Below, piece after piece: positions 35,577 to 44,242 of a DNA stretch of 64,000 nucleotides; within the stretch, counting starts at the first letter, position 1, and each line of letters begins with the position of its first letter. A model generated the notes under the pieces. The model was given only the letters and a program-made list of their open reading frames with translations. It was not told the origin of the DNA and did not search any database. A program made the translations under genes and the position numbers. Location of the stretch: assembly GCF_015074785.1 (NCBI RefSeq), contig NZ_CP042464.1:1488001-1552000 (forward strand). The letters run 5' to 3'. The DNA comes from Segatella copri. GTDB lineage: Bacteria; Bacteroidota; Bacteroidia; Bacteroidales; Bacteroidaceae.

Positions 35577-35768
35577 CGGGCTGAAAGCCCAAAAGCTCCT
35601 AGCCCAGGGCAGCGCCCTGGGTTTTTAAATAGATACAACAAAGTCGCCCTGTAAGGGCAAAAGCCTTCAATTTCAAAGCTTTTGCCCTTACAGGGCGACT
35701 TGTTTGCGTCCGTATTTACCCAGGGTGCTACCCTGGGCTAGGAGCTTCTGCCCCTTCAGGGCGTGTGG
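35577..35768. repeat. REP-like palindromic element
   Basis: An imperfect inverted repeat of about 190 bp. The core is a perfect 24-base pair of arms (35641-35664 and 35678-35701, AAGTCGCCCTGTAAGGGC then AAAAGC) with a 13-base loop; outer arms carry AGCCCAGGGCAGCGCCCTGGGT and its variant, and GGGCTGAAAGCCC/GCCCCTTCAGGGC. A degenerate half copy lies at 33673-33758. The layout is like REP or MITE elements mobilised by a transposase in trans. The 338-bp gap 35533-35870 holds nothing else but GGTCA words at 35807-35836. Confidence 0.75.
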
Positions 35769-35870
35769 GGCAAAACATGTTAAAGTTTAGCTACTACTGT
35801 AGCCGGTCATGAAGGGTCAAAGTCATTAAGGGTCATTTTCATTTTCTTATGCCTTGCCCCTAGAGAAAAA

Positions 35871-36278
35871 TCAAACCGGTGTATCGGTGGCTGAATCCTT
35901 GAAGAGGTCATCGGCTGATGGAATCTCATCTTCATCAAACCACTTCTTCAACTTGTCCTGAGCCTTTGACTTTACATCATCTGAAACCTCACCCCAAACT
36001 TTCTTGAGCACAAACAGCAATACGGCCAGGTCATCGCCCAAACCGGCAATAGGGATGGCGTCTGGAATCACATCGAGCGGACTGATGAGATAACCCAAGG
36101 CTCCTACGATCAGAGCCTTGTCCTTCAGCGAAACCTTGTCACTCTCTAACGTATAATAGAGAATGAGCGCTGTATAAACCATCTTGGCACCGGCACGTTT
36201 GGCAACATGCGAAATCTTCTCGACAAATGCACGCTGGGTGAACTTGTCCTTATAGTCCATAAAGTCTGGTAATGTCAT
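35871..36278 (-). CDS. YkvA/DUF1232 family membrane protein
   Basis: The 135-residue protein has the DUF1232 core KDKALIVGALGYLISPLDVIPDAIPIAGLGDDLAVL, one hydrophobic hairpin with the PxDxxPD motif. The family is widespread, membrane-associated and of unknown function. It is followed downstream by no other gene on its strand and is separated from the next gene by TATAGTT heptamers (36285-36325). Confidence 0.9.
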   Translation of the reverse strand: MTLPDFMDYKDKFTQRAFVEKISHVAKRAGAKMVYTALILYYTLESDKVSLKDKALIVGALGYLISPLDVIPDAIPIAGLGDDLAVLLFVLKKVWGEVSDDVKSKAQDKLKKWFDEDEIPSADDLFKDSATDTPV

Positions 36279-36324
36279 ACTACTTATAGTTTATAGTTTA
36301 TAGTTTATTATTTATAGTTTACAG

Positions 36325-36762
36325 TTACGACCGCTTCTCGTAGAAGAGGACTGCCTTGATGTAGGTCTCCATCTTAGGCTCCTTATGATGGTTCACGCGA
36401 TAGGCGATGATCATCTGGAGAAGTGCCTTGACAAAACACGCCAGCAGCAGACCGATGATGACGGCTATGACCGTGGCGAGCATCTTGCCGTTGTCGTAGA
36501 CGGGTGACTTATCCGGGAAACAGGACAGCACCAGTACGGGGAGGACGGTGATGAAACCGCCGATGGTGAGCTGGCTGCGCTTGGAACCACCCATGTCGAG
36601 TATCGACTGCTTATCGAAAAGATAATCATCCAGCTCCATACGGGTAATGCCGTAGTTCTCAAACTTTGGGAAATCGGGTTCATTGCCATATTTCGCTATC
36701 TTGCCCGTTACCTTATGTTCGAAATCATCTAATATCTGCTTTTCCGGTTCTCTGAGTTTCAT
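36325..36762 (-). CDS. Hypothetical two-helix membrane protein
   Basis: The 145-residue protein has a hydrophilic N-terminal half and two predicted membrane helices (about 64-82 and 92-115), with KMETYIKAVLFYEKRS at the C-terminus. No family was recognised. It lies upstream of the DUF1232 gene in the same direction and may be cotranscribed. Confidence 0.65.
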   Translation of the reverse strand: MKLREPEKQILDDFEHKVTGKIAKYGNEPDFPKFENYGITRMELDDYLFDKQSILDMGGSKRSQLTIGGFITVLPVLVLSCFPDKSPVYDNGKMLATVIAVIIGLLLACFVKALLQMIIAYRVNHHKEPKMETYIKAVLFYEKRS

Positions 36763-36844
36763 AATCTTGCTAGTTTTTAAAATCGTTTAAAAATGAATGC
36801 ATCTTATACCTTATTATATATAGCGGCTGCGATGCTGAAAAAAA

Positions 36845-37279
36845 GAAAGCAGTGCCCCTGTAAGCCGAGTTCTGTGTTCCTATATCAGATATGCTGTTAT
36901 GCTGTGTTCATATCAGATATAAGAATGTCTGTCATTTATCTAGTCCCAAAGTCACCCTTGGGCTCAAGCACTCTACCCTCCACAGCAGCCCTAAGGCAAT
37001 CGGACGAGCCGCCCTCAATCTGCGGTATACATGAGCTTACAGCTCCCAGATGGCACAGCCTGGCGATCACCCGCCAGCTGGTGGTCTCTTACGCCACCTT
37101 CTCACCCTTACTCTCACCACCCCAGACTGGACAAACGGGATAAGTGAAAGCGGTTATTTTCTTCTACCGACACCTACTGTCACCAATAGCTTCTAGTTTC
37201 GGAAGTGGGATGCTCTATGCTGCCCGGACTTTCCTCTCGCACCTGAAAGATGCCAGCGACAGACCGGAGCACTGCTTTC
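36845..37279 (-). ncRNA. rnpB: RNase P RNA (class A)
   Basis: Read on the minus strand, the sequence has the universal core: GAGGAAAGTCCGGGC (P4 5' strand) near the start, AGGGTGAGAAGGTGGCGTAAGA-type J11/12 region and ACAGAACTCGGCTTAC (P4 3' strand) near the end. The ends pair over 11 bp (GAAAGCAGTGC with GCACTGCTTTC) as P1, which sets the boundaries. The RNA cleaves 5' leaders from pre-tRNAs. A T-rich run follows the 3' end. Confidence 0.95.
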
Positions 37280-37285
37280 GACATG

Positions 37286-37293
37286 CAAAAGTA
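37286..37293 (-). promoter_or_regulatory. -7 box of rnpB
   Basis: TACTTTTG on the minus strand lies seven bases upstream of the P1 5' end; the -33 element is weak. Confidence 0.65.
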
Positions 37294-37366
37294 CAAAAAA
37301 CTTTTGATACTATCGCACGATTCCCCACTTTTTTATACATCATTAACTGAGCTTTCGCATATCGGG

Positions 37367-37491
37367 AAGTTAAAGGAGTTAAGGAGTTAAAGGAGTTAAG
37401 ACGTATGTCTTGCTGCTTAAAAACTACGCCAAAAGACTATTGTCTTAACTCCTCAGCGACCGTAGGGAGCGATAACTCCTTAACTCCTTAT
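37367..37491. repeat. GGAGTTAA palindrome
   Basis: Three copies of GGAGTTAA(A) then GAC on the left, and GTCTTAACTCC plus two AACTCCTTAACTCC-like words on the right, form an inverted repeat with a 50-base spacer. It is the main feature of the 508-bp gene-free gap 37280-37787, which also holds the rnpB and htrA promoters (TATATTTG -7 box at 37679-37686). Confidence 0.8.
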
Positions 37492-37787
37492 TGTTTTAAC
37501 AGATATTTACCAATTAGCAAAAGATAGTTACGTATACAAAACTAAGATTTTCGTGCTTACATTCAAATATTTGTGAATTTAGGGCATTTCTTGTTTAATA
37601 GCCGTTAAAGTGTTAATTTGAAATGTTAAAACGGAATAAATTTATGCAGAGAATGAAGCGTATCTCAAAAAATGACCCTATATTTGCAACCGGAAAACAG
37701 AGCGGTGCATGACAAGCTGACTTTTGGCATGATATTAGCTGCTGCCGTTCCAAGGAAAAGAAAAGTAAACAATAAAAATAAAGAAAC

Positions 37788-39257
37788 ATGAAAAAATTAA
37801 GTAATTATGTTGTGGCTGTGCTCTGCGTTGGTTCGCTCGCATTTTCAGCCGGTGCTTTCATGAAAGTAAATGCTACACCTGCAGTTACCGCTGCGCCAGC
37901 AGGTCAGCCTGTAGACTTAACCTATGCTGCCGAGAAGGCGCTGCCTGCAGTAGTACATATTAAATACGTACAGAACTCGAAGGTGAAGACGGTAGATGTG
38001 CAGGACGACCCATTCGGAGGATTCTTCGACCCGTTCGGCTTCTTCGGCAACCCGGGACAGGGCAACGGAGGAACACGCAAGCAGAAGGTGCAGACTCCGA
38101 AGAGAGAGGCTACAGGTTCGGGCGTCATCATCAGTCAGGACGGTTACATCGTTACCAACAACCACGTGGTAGAAGGTGCTGACGAGCTGACCGTAACACT
38201 GAACGACAACCGTGAATTCTCCGCTCGCATCATCGGAACCGACAAGAGTACCGACCTCGCCCTCATCAAGGTAGACGGCAAGAACCTGCCTACCCTGCCT
38301 ATCGCCGACAGCGACAAGGTGAAGGTGGGTGAATGGGTCATCGCAGTGGGCAACCCATTCGGACTGAACAATACGGTTACAGCCGGCATTATCTCTGCCA
38401 AGGCACGTTCACTCGGTGCCAACGGCGTAGAGAGCTTCATCCAGACCGATGCTGCCATCAACGCAGGTAACTCGGGCGGTGCACTCGTCAACACCCAGGG
38501 CGAACTGGTAGGCATCAACGCCATGCTCTATTCCCAGACCGGTTCTTACTCCGGCTACGGTTTCGCCATCCCTACCTCTATCATGAACAAGGTGGTAGAC
38601 GACCTGAAGAAATACGGCAGCGTACAGCGCGTGATGCTGAGCATACAGGGAAGCGATGTGCTGAACTATATCAACGCCCAGAAGGAGAACGGCAAGGATG
38701 TGAACCTGGGAACCAACGAGGGTGTTTACATTGCCAAGGTAGATGAAGACGGCAACGGTGCTGAGGCAGGACTGAAGGAAGGTGACGTGATTACCAAGGT
38801 TGACGGCAAGAAGGTGACCAAGATGGCTGAGCTGCAGGAAATCCTGAACGGCAAGCGCCCTGGCGACAAGATGAGCATCACCTACCTGCGCAACAAGAAG
38901 GCAAGCACCAAGACCATCACGCTGAAGAATGCCCAGGGTAATACTTCGGTTATCAAGAGTGCAGACCTCGACGTGCTCGGCGGCAGCTTCCGCCCTATTA
39001 CTGAGAGCCAGAAGAACCAGCTCAACATCAAGTATGGTGTAGAGGTAATGAAGGTGAACAGCGGCGCCCTGAAGGATGGTGGCATTTCACGCGGTTTCAT
39101 CATCCAGCGCATCAACGACAACAACATCACATCGCTCGACGACCTGCAGAAGGCTGTAAAGAGTGCTTCTACCAGCAAGGACCCAGTGCTCTACATCCAG
39201 GGTATATGGCCAACAGGCAAGAAGGCTTACTTCGCTGTTCCGCTGCAGAAAGACTAA
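37788..39257 (+). CDS. degP: HtrA/DegP-family periplasmic serine protease
   Basis: The 489-residue protein has a signal peptide (about 1-29), a trypsin-like domain with the triad His126 (TNNHVV), Asp156 (STDLALI) and Ser229 (NAGNSGGAL), a long flexible LA-type loop rich in F/G/P (DPFGGFFDPFGFFG, about 74-90), and two PDZ domains (about 270-370 and 390-480). It degrades or refolds damaged envelope proteins. The architecture is that of DegP/DegQ of the Do family. It is monocistronic with a 101-bp leader. Confidence 0.95.
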   Translation: MKKLSNYVVAVLCVGSLAFSAGAFMKVNATPAVTAAPAGQPVDLTYAAEKALPAVVHIKYVQNSKVKTVDVQDDPFGGFFDPFGFFGNPGQGNGGTRKQKVQTPKREATGSGVIISQDGYIVTNNHVVEGADELTVTLNDNREFSARIIGTDKSTDLALIKVDGKNLPTLPIADSDKVKVGEWVIAVGNPFGLNNTVTAGIISAKARSLGANGVESFIQTDAAINAGNSGGALVNTQGELVGINAMLYSQTGSYSGYGFAIPTSIMNKVVDDLKKYGSVQRVMLSIQGSDVLNYINAQKENGKDVNLGTNEGVYIAKVDEDGNGAEAGLKEGDVITKVDGKKVTKMAELQEILNGKRPGDKMSITYLRNKKASTKTITLKNAQGNTSVIKSADLDVLGGSFRPITESQKNQLNIKYGVEVMKVNSGALKDGGISRGFIIQRINDNNITSLDDLQKAVKSASTSKDPVLYIQGIWPTGKKAYFAVPLQKD

Positions 39258-39386
39258 GGGTAAGCGTTTGAAGAGAAACGTCTCATGATTGAGTAGTGAA
39301 AAGGCTTTTTTACTGCCAAAAAACTCAAGAAACAGACAAAAATCAATAAAATAGTAGGTATTTCTGAAAAATATCTACTATTTTTT

Positions 39387-39416
39387 TTGGTATTTAAACA
39401 AAAAAGTGTATTTTTG
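39387..39416 (+). promoter_or_regulatory. Promoter of the primary sigma factor gene
   Basis: TTG (39387-39389) and TATTTTTG (39409-39416) are spaced 19 bp apart. The -7 box overlaps an upstream in-frame GTG at 39406, which rules out that start. Confidence 0.8.
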
Positions 39417-39441
39417 CAACTACTTAAAATTTGATGCCAGC

Positions 39442-40305
39442 ATGAGACAATTAAAAATTACTCAGTCAATTACGAATCGCGCAAGCGCATCGTTGGAAAA
39501 ATATCTTCAAGATATTGCTCATGAGGAGCTGCTCTCTACAGATGAGGAGGTGGAGCTCGCTCAGCGTATAAGAAAAGGTGACCGTAGGGCATTGGAGAGA
39601 TTAACAAAAGCCAATCTCCGTTTCGTGGTGTCTGTTGCCAAACAGTACCAGAACCAGGGGCTCAGCTTGCCTGATCTTATCAACGAAGGAAACGTGGGGC
39701 TTATCAAAGCCGCACAGAAGTTTGATGAAACCCGAGGCTTTAAGTTCATCTCTTACGCCGTATGGTGGATTCGCCAGAGCATTCTGCAGGCAATAGCCGA
39801 GCAGAGCAGAATTGTGCGCCTTCCGCTCAACCAGGTGGGAAGCGTTAACAAGCTTAACAGAGAGATGAGTAAGTTCGAACAGGAATTTGAACGCAAACCG
39901 AGTGTAGACGAAATGGTTGACCGCGTAGACTTGCCGGAAGACAAGATTCAGGACGCCATGAAGGCTACGTCAACAAGCCGCCACCTGAGCGTGGATGCTC
40001 CTTTTTCTGATGATGAAGAAGGCAGCATGCTCGACCTGCTGGCCAATTCGGATGATCCGACCGACAATGAACTGCTGACAGAGTCGCTGAGAGTTGAAAT
40101 AGAAAGACTGCTCGGCACGCTGCCGGACAAAGACCAGAAAATCATTGCTGCCTTCTATGGCATAGGAACACCGGAACTGACGCTCGAAGAAATCGGAACC
40201 AAGTATCATCTCACCAGGGAAAGAGTACGCCAGATCAAGGAAAAAACGATCAGGCGACTCCGGAACAAAACGACAGATAAACTGCTGAAGTCCTATCTGG
40301 GATAA
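39442..40305 (+). CDS. rpoD: Primary sigma factor (sigma-ABfr type)
   Basis: The 287-residue protein starts MRQLKITQSITNRASASLEKYLQDI, the standard start of the short Bacteroidota housekeeping sigma factor, which lacks regions 1.1 and the non-conserved insert. Region 2 (about 60-125, LINEGNVGLIKAAQKFDETRGFKFISYAVWWIRQ), region 3 and region 4 with the helix-turn-helix LTLEEIGTKYHLTRERVRQIKEKTIRRLR are complete. It directs RNA polymerase to TAnnTTTG promoters like those seen throughout this window. Confidence 0.95.
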   Translation: MRQLKITQSITNRASASLEKYLQDIAHEELLSTDEEVELAQRIRKGDRRALERLTKANLRFVVSVAKQYQNQGLSLPDLINEGNVGLIKAAQKFDETRGFKFISYAVWWIRQSILQAIAEQSRIVRLPLNQVGSVNKLNREMSKFEQEFERKPSVDEMVDRVDLPEDKIQDAMKATSTSRHLSVDAPFSDDEEGSMLDLLANSDDPTDNELLTESLRVEIERLLGTLPDKDQKIIAAFYGIGTPELTLEEIGTKYHLTRERVRQIKEKTIRRLRNKTTDKLLKSYLG

Positions 40306-40366
40306 GGAAAGATCCTGCATGACTGATGGGGCAGACAGCACAAAACAAAATAAGACAGAAAAAGAA

Positions 40367-40900
40367 ATGAAAATTACAAAAATTGCATTAGCATCTATTG
40401 CATTAGCATGTTTCAGCTCGCTCTCTGCATCAGCCAAGAACGAAGTTAAGACTGCATACATCTTTGGATTTGCCTCGTCGTTTAATGACTCTACAGTCTA
40501 TTTCACAGACGTTCAGAAGGTTGATTCTGCCTATTTCACCCGCAAGAACAAGTTTCTGATAAGCCGCGAGAACTATTCATACCAGTTGCGCGACTATCTG
40601 GAGCAGAAAGGTGCCGGCAACCGCACGTGTATCGTGATGTTTGACTTCAACCAGAAGAAGGCTGAAAAGAAATGGAACAAGCTCTATGCAAGATACATTC
40701 AGAAGCCAAAGGCTAAGAAGGCAAAGAACGGACAGCAGATGAACGATGCGCCTAGCCCTTATCAGGTGAAGACCATCAACTCTACAGATTTTCATTTTTC
40801 ATCTGTTCAGCCAAACGATGAAGAGGTTGAAGAGGTAAAAGTGAAGAAGGCCAAAAAAGCCAAGAAAGAAAAGCGCAGAAAAGGCGCTAAAAATGAATAA
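40367..40900 (+). CDS. Secreted hypothetical protein with lysine-rich tail
   Basis: The start MKITKIALASIALACFSSLSASA at 40367 gives a clean signal peptide (about 22 residues); an upstream in-frame ATG at 40319 would put 16 hydrophilic residues before it. The 177-residue product has a mixed alpha/beta middle and a C-terminal tail of acidic then KKAKKAKKEKRRKGAK residues. No family was named. It follows rpoD by 61 bp and may share its transcript. Confidence 0.75.
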   Translation: MKITKIALASIALACFSSLSASAKNEVKTAYIFGFASSFNDSTVYFTDVQKVDSAYFTRKNKFLISRENYSYQLRDYLEQKGAGNRTCIVMFDFNQKKAEKKWNKLYARYIQKPKAKKAKNGQQMNDAPSPYQVKTINSTDFHFSSVQPNDEEVEEVKVKKAKKAKKEKRRKGAKNE

Positions 40901-40952
40901 GAAATCAAACATTCCTTACTCTACAAAGTAAATAAGTTAATACTTAAATTAA

Positions 40953-40992
40953 GAAGCCATTCCCGTTTCAACCGGGAATGGCTTCACTTTTT
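40953..40992 (+). terminator. Bidirectional terminator between convergent genes
   Basis: A perfect 13-bp stem (GAAGCCATTCCCG, 40953-40965, with 40973-40985) and a 7-base loop are followed by ACTTTTTTTA on the plus strand; A/T-rich bases also follow on the minus side. Confidence 0.85.
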
Positions 40993-41008
40993 TATATCAT
41001 ATCATTTT

Positions 41009-43198
41009 CTACTTCAGATTCTGCTTGAACCAGTTTGCTATCTGGCGAAGCAGATGGTTGCGGGTATTGCCACCCGAAATGCCATGATTGCGGTTCGTGT
41101 ACCACAGGGTCTTGAAGTCCTTGTCTGCCTGAACCAAAGCCTCAGCATATTCGAAGGTATTCTGCGGATGCACATTGTCATCTGCCAATCCGTGACAGAT
41201 AAGCAACGCACCATGCTGTTGCTTTACACGCTCGATAGGGTTCACCTTGTAACCCTCTTCGTTCTCCTTAGGAGTGCGCATGTAGCGCTCAGTATAAACC
41301 GAATCATAGAAGCGGTAGCAGGTAGGAGGAGCCACAGCCACACCTGCCTTGAACACAGGACGACCCTCGCTCATACTCATCAGCGTATTGAAACCACCAT
41401 AGCTCCAGCCCCAAATGCCGATATTATCCTTGTCTACATAAGGCAGAGAACCCATGTAGAGAGCTGTCTCAACCTGATCTTTCGACTCTAAATCGCCCAG
41501 ACGGAGATAGGTAGACTTCTCAAACTCAGCTCCTCTACCGCCTGTTCCACGACCATCTACGCAGGCAATGATGAATCCTTCCTGTGCAAGATAATAATCG
41601 AAAGCACCGCCATTGCCCATACTGCCCGTACTCCATGAATCGAGCACCTGCTGGTTGCCCGGACCGGAATACTGGAAGAGGATGACAGGATATTTCTTGC
41701 TGGCGTCGAAATCTACAGGCTTCACCATCCAGCCGTCCAGTTTCACACCTTCGGAAGTGGTGAAAGAGAAAGTCTCGCGCTTGCCCCAATTATACTTCCG
41801 GGTCTTTTCGAGCAGCTGCTTGTTGTCTTCCAATGTCTTGATGAGCTTGCCCTTGTTGCTGCGTACGGTGAAGACATAAGGATGGCTGTAGCTGCTCCAG
41901 GTATTGACGAAATAGCGGTAATCGCCCGAGAAGTAAGCCGAGTTGGAACCAGCCGCATCGGTAAGGCGCTCCACCTTTCCGTTCTTATGAGCCACGTAAA
42001 CCTGGCGGTCGTGCGCATTGAGCTTGGCAGCCTGGAAATAAACATCGCCCGTCTTCTCATCCATTCCGTAGATAGAGGTAACATCATAGTTGCCCTTCTC
42101 TACCTGGCGCAGGAGCTTGCCGTTCATATCATAGAGATAGAGATGCATGAAGCCGTCGCGGTCGCTAGGCAGCAGGATGTTCTTCTTGCCCACGATGCTG
42201 TTTTCAATCACCTCTTCCTTTACAAACTTAGGCACACTCTCCTTGATGAGCATCCTGCTCTTGCCGGTGAAAGGATTGACTGCATAGAGGCGCATGTCGT
42301 CCTGATGGCGGTTCATCGTATAAACAATCAGACTGTTGGCGTCTGGCGATGTCTTGATGCGTGGATAATAGCCGTCGGAATCTACAGGCACATCGAGCGC
42401 CACGGTCTTGCCGTTCTTCATATCATAGCTCCAGAGGCTCACCTTAGAGTTGTCCTGTCCTGCCTTAGGATATTTATAGGAATACTCTCCCGGATAGTCG
42501 TGATACTCGCTACGGGTAGGATGAGAACCTTCGAACATCTGCAGAGAATAAGTCTTTACGTGCGATTCGTCGAAGCGTATCCAGCCGATGGCAGTTCCAT
42601 CCGCATTCCATGCAAAGGCGCGGTTAAAGCTGAACTCCTCTTCGTAAACCCAATCAGGAATACCATTGATTACCTCGTTGAACTTACCGTCGCGGGTAAT
42701 CTGGGTTTCCTTATCTCCATCGGTAACAAAGAGATTGTTATCCTTTACGAAGGCGATGTGGCGTGAATCAGGCGACCAGGTAGCCACCTGCTGGTTAACG
42801 CCCTGAGAAAGTTTCTTCAAACTCTTCTTAGCAATATCATATATGAAATACTCTGCCTTGAACGAGCGGCGGTAGATAGCCTCGCGATGGGTCATGATAA
42901 GCAATTTCTTGCCATCAGGACTGATTACATAACCCTCAATCTGTTCGAAGGGAGCCTTGGCTGCGTTCACATCGAAGAGGATGCTCATCTGCTTGCCCGT
43001 CTTGAACGAATAACTGATAACCTGCTTGCCATCATTGCTGACAGAAGCGTACAAATCGGTGCCATCAATAGGGTTAATACCGGTAACATAAGAGGCAGCA
43101 AACTCGCCGGAGGTAATGGCCTTCAGGTCGAGTTTATCTGCAGCTTGCATTGCTGAAACCATCATGACAGTTGCAATAAAAACTGGAAATCTTTTCAT
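41009..43198 (-). CDS. Dipeptidyl peptidase IV (S9B)
   Basis: The 729-residue protein has a signal peptide (about 1-19), a DPPIV N-terminal beta-propeller (about 85-440) with the EE motif in DWVYEEEFSF, and a C-terminal alpha/beta hydrolase with Ser599 (GWSYGGF), Asp673 (GLADDNVHPQNT) and His705 (RNHGI). It releases Xaa-Pro dipeptides in the periplasm or at the cell surface, an important activity for peptide-using Prevotella. It starts three bases after the GldB-like stop, so the two form an operon. Confidence 0.93.
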   Translation of the reverse strand: MKRFPVFIATVMMVSAMQAADKLDLKAITSGEFAASYVTGINPIDGTDLYASVSNDGKQVISYSFKTGKQMSILFDVNAAKAPFEQIEGYVISPDGKKLLIMTHREAIYRRSFKAEYFIYDIAKKSLKKLSQGVNQQVATWSPDSRHIAFVKDNNLFVTDGDKETQITRDGKFNEVINGIPDWVYEEEFSFNRAFAWNADGTAIGWIRFDESHVKTYSLQMFEGSHPTRSEYHDYPGEYSYKYPKAGQDNSKVSLWSYDMKNGKTVALDVPVDSDGYYPRIKTSPDANSLIVYTMNRHQDDMRLYAVNPFTGKSRMLIKESVPKFVKEEVIENSIVGKKNILLPSDRDGFMHLYLYDMNGKLLRQVEKGNYDVTSIYGMDEKTGDVYFQAAKLNAHDRQVYVAHKNGKVERLTDAAGSNSAYFSGDYRYFVNTWSSYSHPYVFTVRSNKGKLIKTLEDNKQLLEKTRKYNWGKRETFSFTTSEGVKLDGWMVKPVDFDASKKYPVILFQYSGPGNQQVLDSWSTGSMGNGGAFDYYLAQEGFIIACVDGRGTGGRGAEFEKSTYLRLGDLESKDQVETALYMGSLPYVDKDNIGIWGWSYGGFNTLMSMSEGRPVFKAGVAVAPPTCYRFYDSVYTERYMRTPKENEEGYKVNPIERVKQQHGALLICHGLADDNVHPQNTFEYAEALVQADKDFKTLWYTNRNHGISGGNTRNHLLRQIANWFKQNLK

Positions 43199-43201
43199 GT
43201 G

Positions 43202-44020
43202 TTAATCTTTATGTAATGCCTCAATAGGCGAATAATCTTCGTCCTTGAGCAGTTGTTCTACTGTTACTTTAGGGTTGCGCTTTACATAAGCGTTGATTGT
43301 ATTCACATACTTGGTCTTGAAAATCTCCTTGCCCATCGCCTTGTTTACAGCCCACATAATCTTGCCCATGTGCAGATCGCGGTCGAGCTGCGGACGGGTG
43401 TCGAACTGATCCATCGGATAGATGCTCAGCAGATAGAAGGTAAGGCAATCAGGCACAATATACTGGCGCGACATGGTGCTGCGCTGCTGCGGTGTATAGA
43501 ATTTCTTGTAGAGCGGATAGTTTTCGCCCATGTATTTATCGAGCGAAATTCCTACTGAGTGCTGTCCTACCACGATGCTCTGGTCGAGAGCACCAATCTG
43601 GGCATAGAAACAAGGCTGCTGGAGCTCCGGAATCCAACTGTTCAGACGTGAGAAGGCAGATTTCAGCTGCTCGTTGATGTCTTCCATATTGGCAAATTCT
43701 GCCTCAGCATCGGCAATAAGTGACTGCAGGGTAGAATCCTGATAGAACATGAGGAAACGGTTGCTGATATTGGCGTCGGTAATGGTGCCAAGCTGGAGCA
43801 TTTTCTCTATCAGCGTACGGGTTTCTATCGGGTAATCGGTGTTCATCTGCTGCAGGGCTGAGAAATCACCGGTAGTAAGATATCTGCTTTCCAATCGGTC
43901 GTAACGCTGTACTGACAGGGGCACAGCCTCTCCTTCCTCGTTCGGCTTGAACTTAAACTCGCAGGCCGAACAGAGAAGCACGATTGCTAATATGACTATA
44001 TAATTAAAAAACCTTTTCAC
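43202..44020 (-). CDS. GldB-like lipoprotein
   Basis: The 272-residue protein has a lipoprotein signal ending LLCSAC and a domain related to the gliding-motility lipoprotein GldB (DUF2268-like), with LSVQRYDRLESRYLTTGDFSAL near the N-terminus and QHSVGISLDKYMGENYPLYKKFY in the middle. Non-motile Bacteroidales keep this gene as an outer-membrane lipoprotein of unknown role. It is first in an operon with DPP IV and has a well-formed promoter at 44051-44081. Confidence 0.82.
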   Translation of the reverse strand: MKRFFNYIVILAIVLLCSACEFKFKPNEEGEAVPLSVQRYDRLESRYLTTGDFSALQQMNTDYPIETRTLIEKMLQLGTITDANISNRFLMFYQDSTLQSLIADAEAEFANMEDINEQLKSAFSRLNSWIPELQQPCFYAQIGALDQSIVVGQHSVGISLDKYMGENYPLYKKFYTPQQRSTMSRQYIVPDCLTFYLLSIYPMDQFDTRPQLDRDLHMGKIMWAVNKAMGKEIFKTKYVNTINAYVKRNPKVTVEQLLKDEDYSPIEALHKD

Positions 44021-44050
44021 GATAATTTACAAATCTTCGAGTTACGACTG

Positions 44051-44081
44051 CAAAAATACTAAAAATTATTTAAATTACCAA
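44051..44081 (-). promoter_or_regulatory. Promoter of the GldB-like/DPP IV operon
   Basis: On the minus strand TATTTTTG (44051-44058) and TTG (44079-44081) are spaced 20 bp apart. Confidence 0.75.
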
Positions 44082-44147
44082 GCTTTTTTGCTAAAAAATC
44101 ATACGCATTCGCAAAAAAAATGGGTTTTTCTCTTAAATTTGTTTGCA

Positions 44148-44201
44148 AAATAGCCAGCAATGAGCAAAACGTAAGGCTTTTTTGCTCATTACTGGCTATT
44201 T
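44148..44201 (-). terminator. Large terminator hairpin after the DUF4861 gene
   Basis: Arms of 22 bases (44148-44169 and 44180-44201) pair with one mismatch; on the minus strand the stem ends AAAATAGCC...GGCTATTTTG, so its base is T-rich. It separates the DUF4861 gene from the downstream operon. Confidence 0.75.
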
Positions 44202-44242
44202 GCGCAGTTTTTCTGCTTATCGGATGATAAAAAAGAAACTGC

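Noticed and set aside
36793..37350. Two plus-strand frames of 116 and 68 codons
   Set aside because: They are opposite the RNase P RNA, whose conserved core is clear on the minus strand.
39406..39441. Twelve-codon N-terminal extension of the sigma factor from GTG
   Set aside because: It overlaps the -7 box, and the family starts with MRQLKIT.
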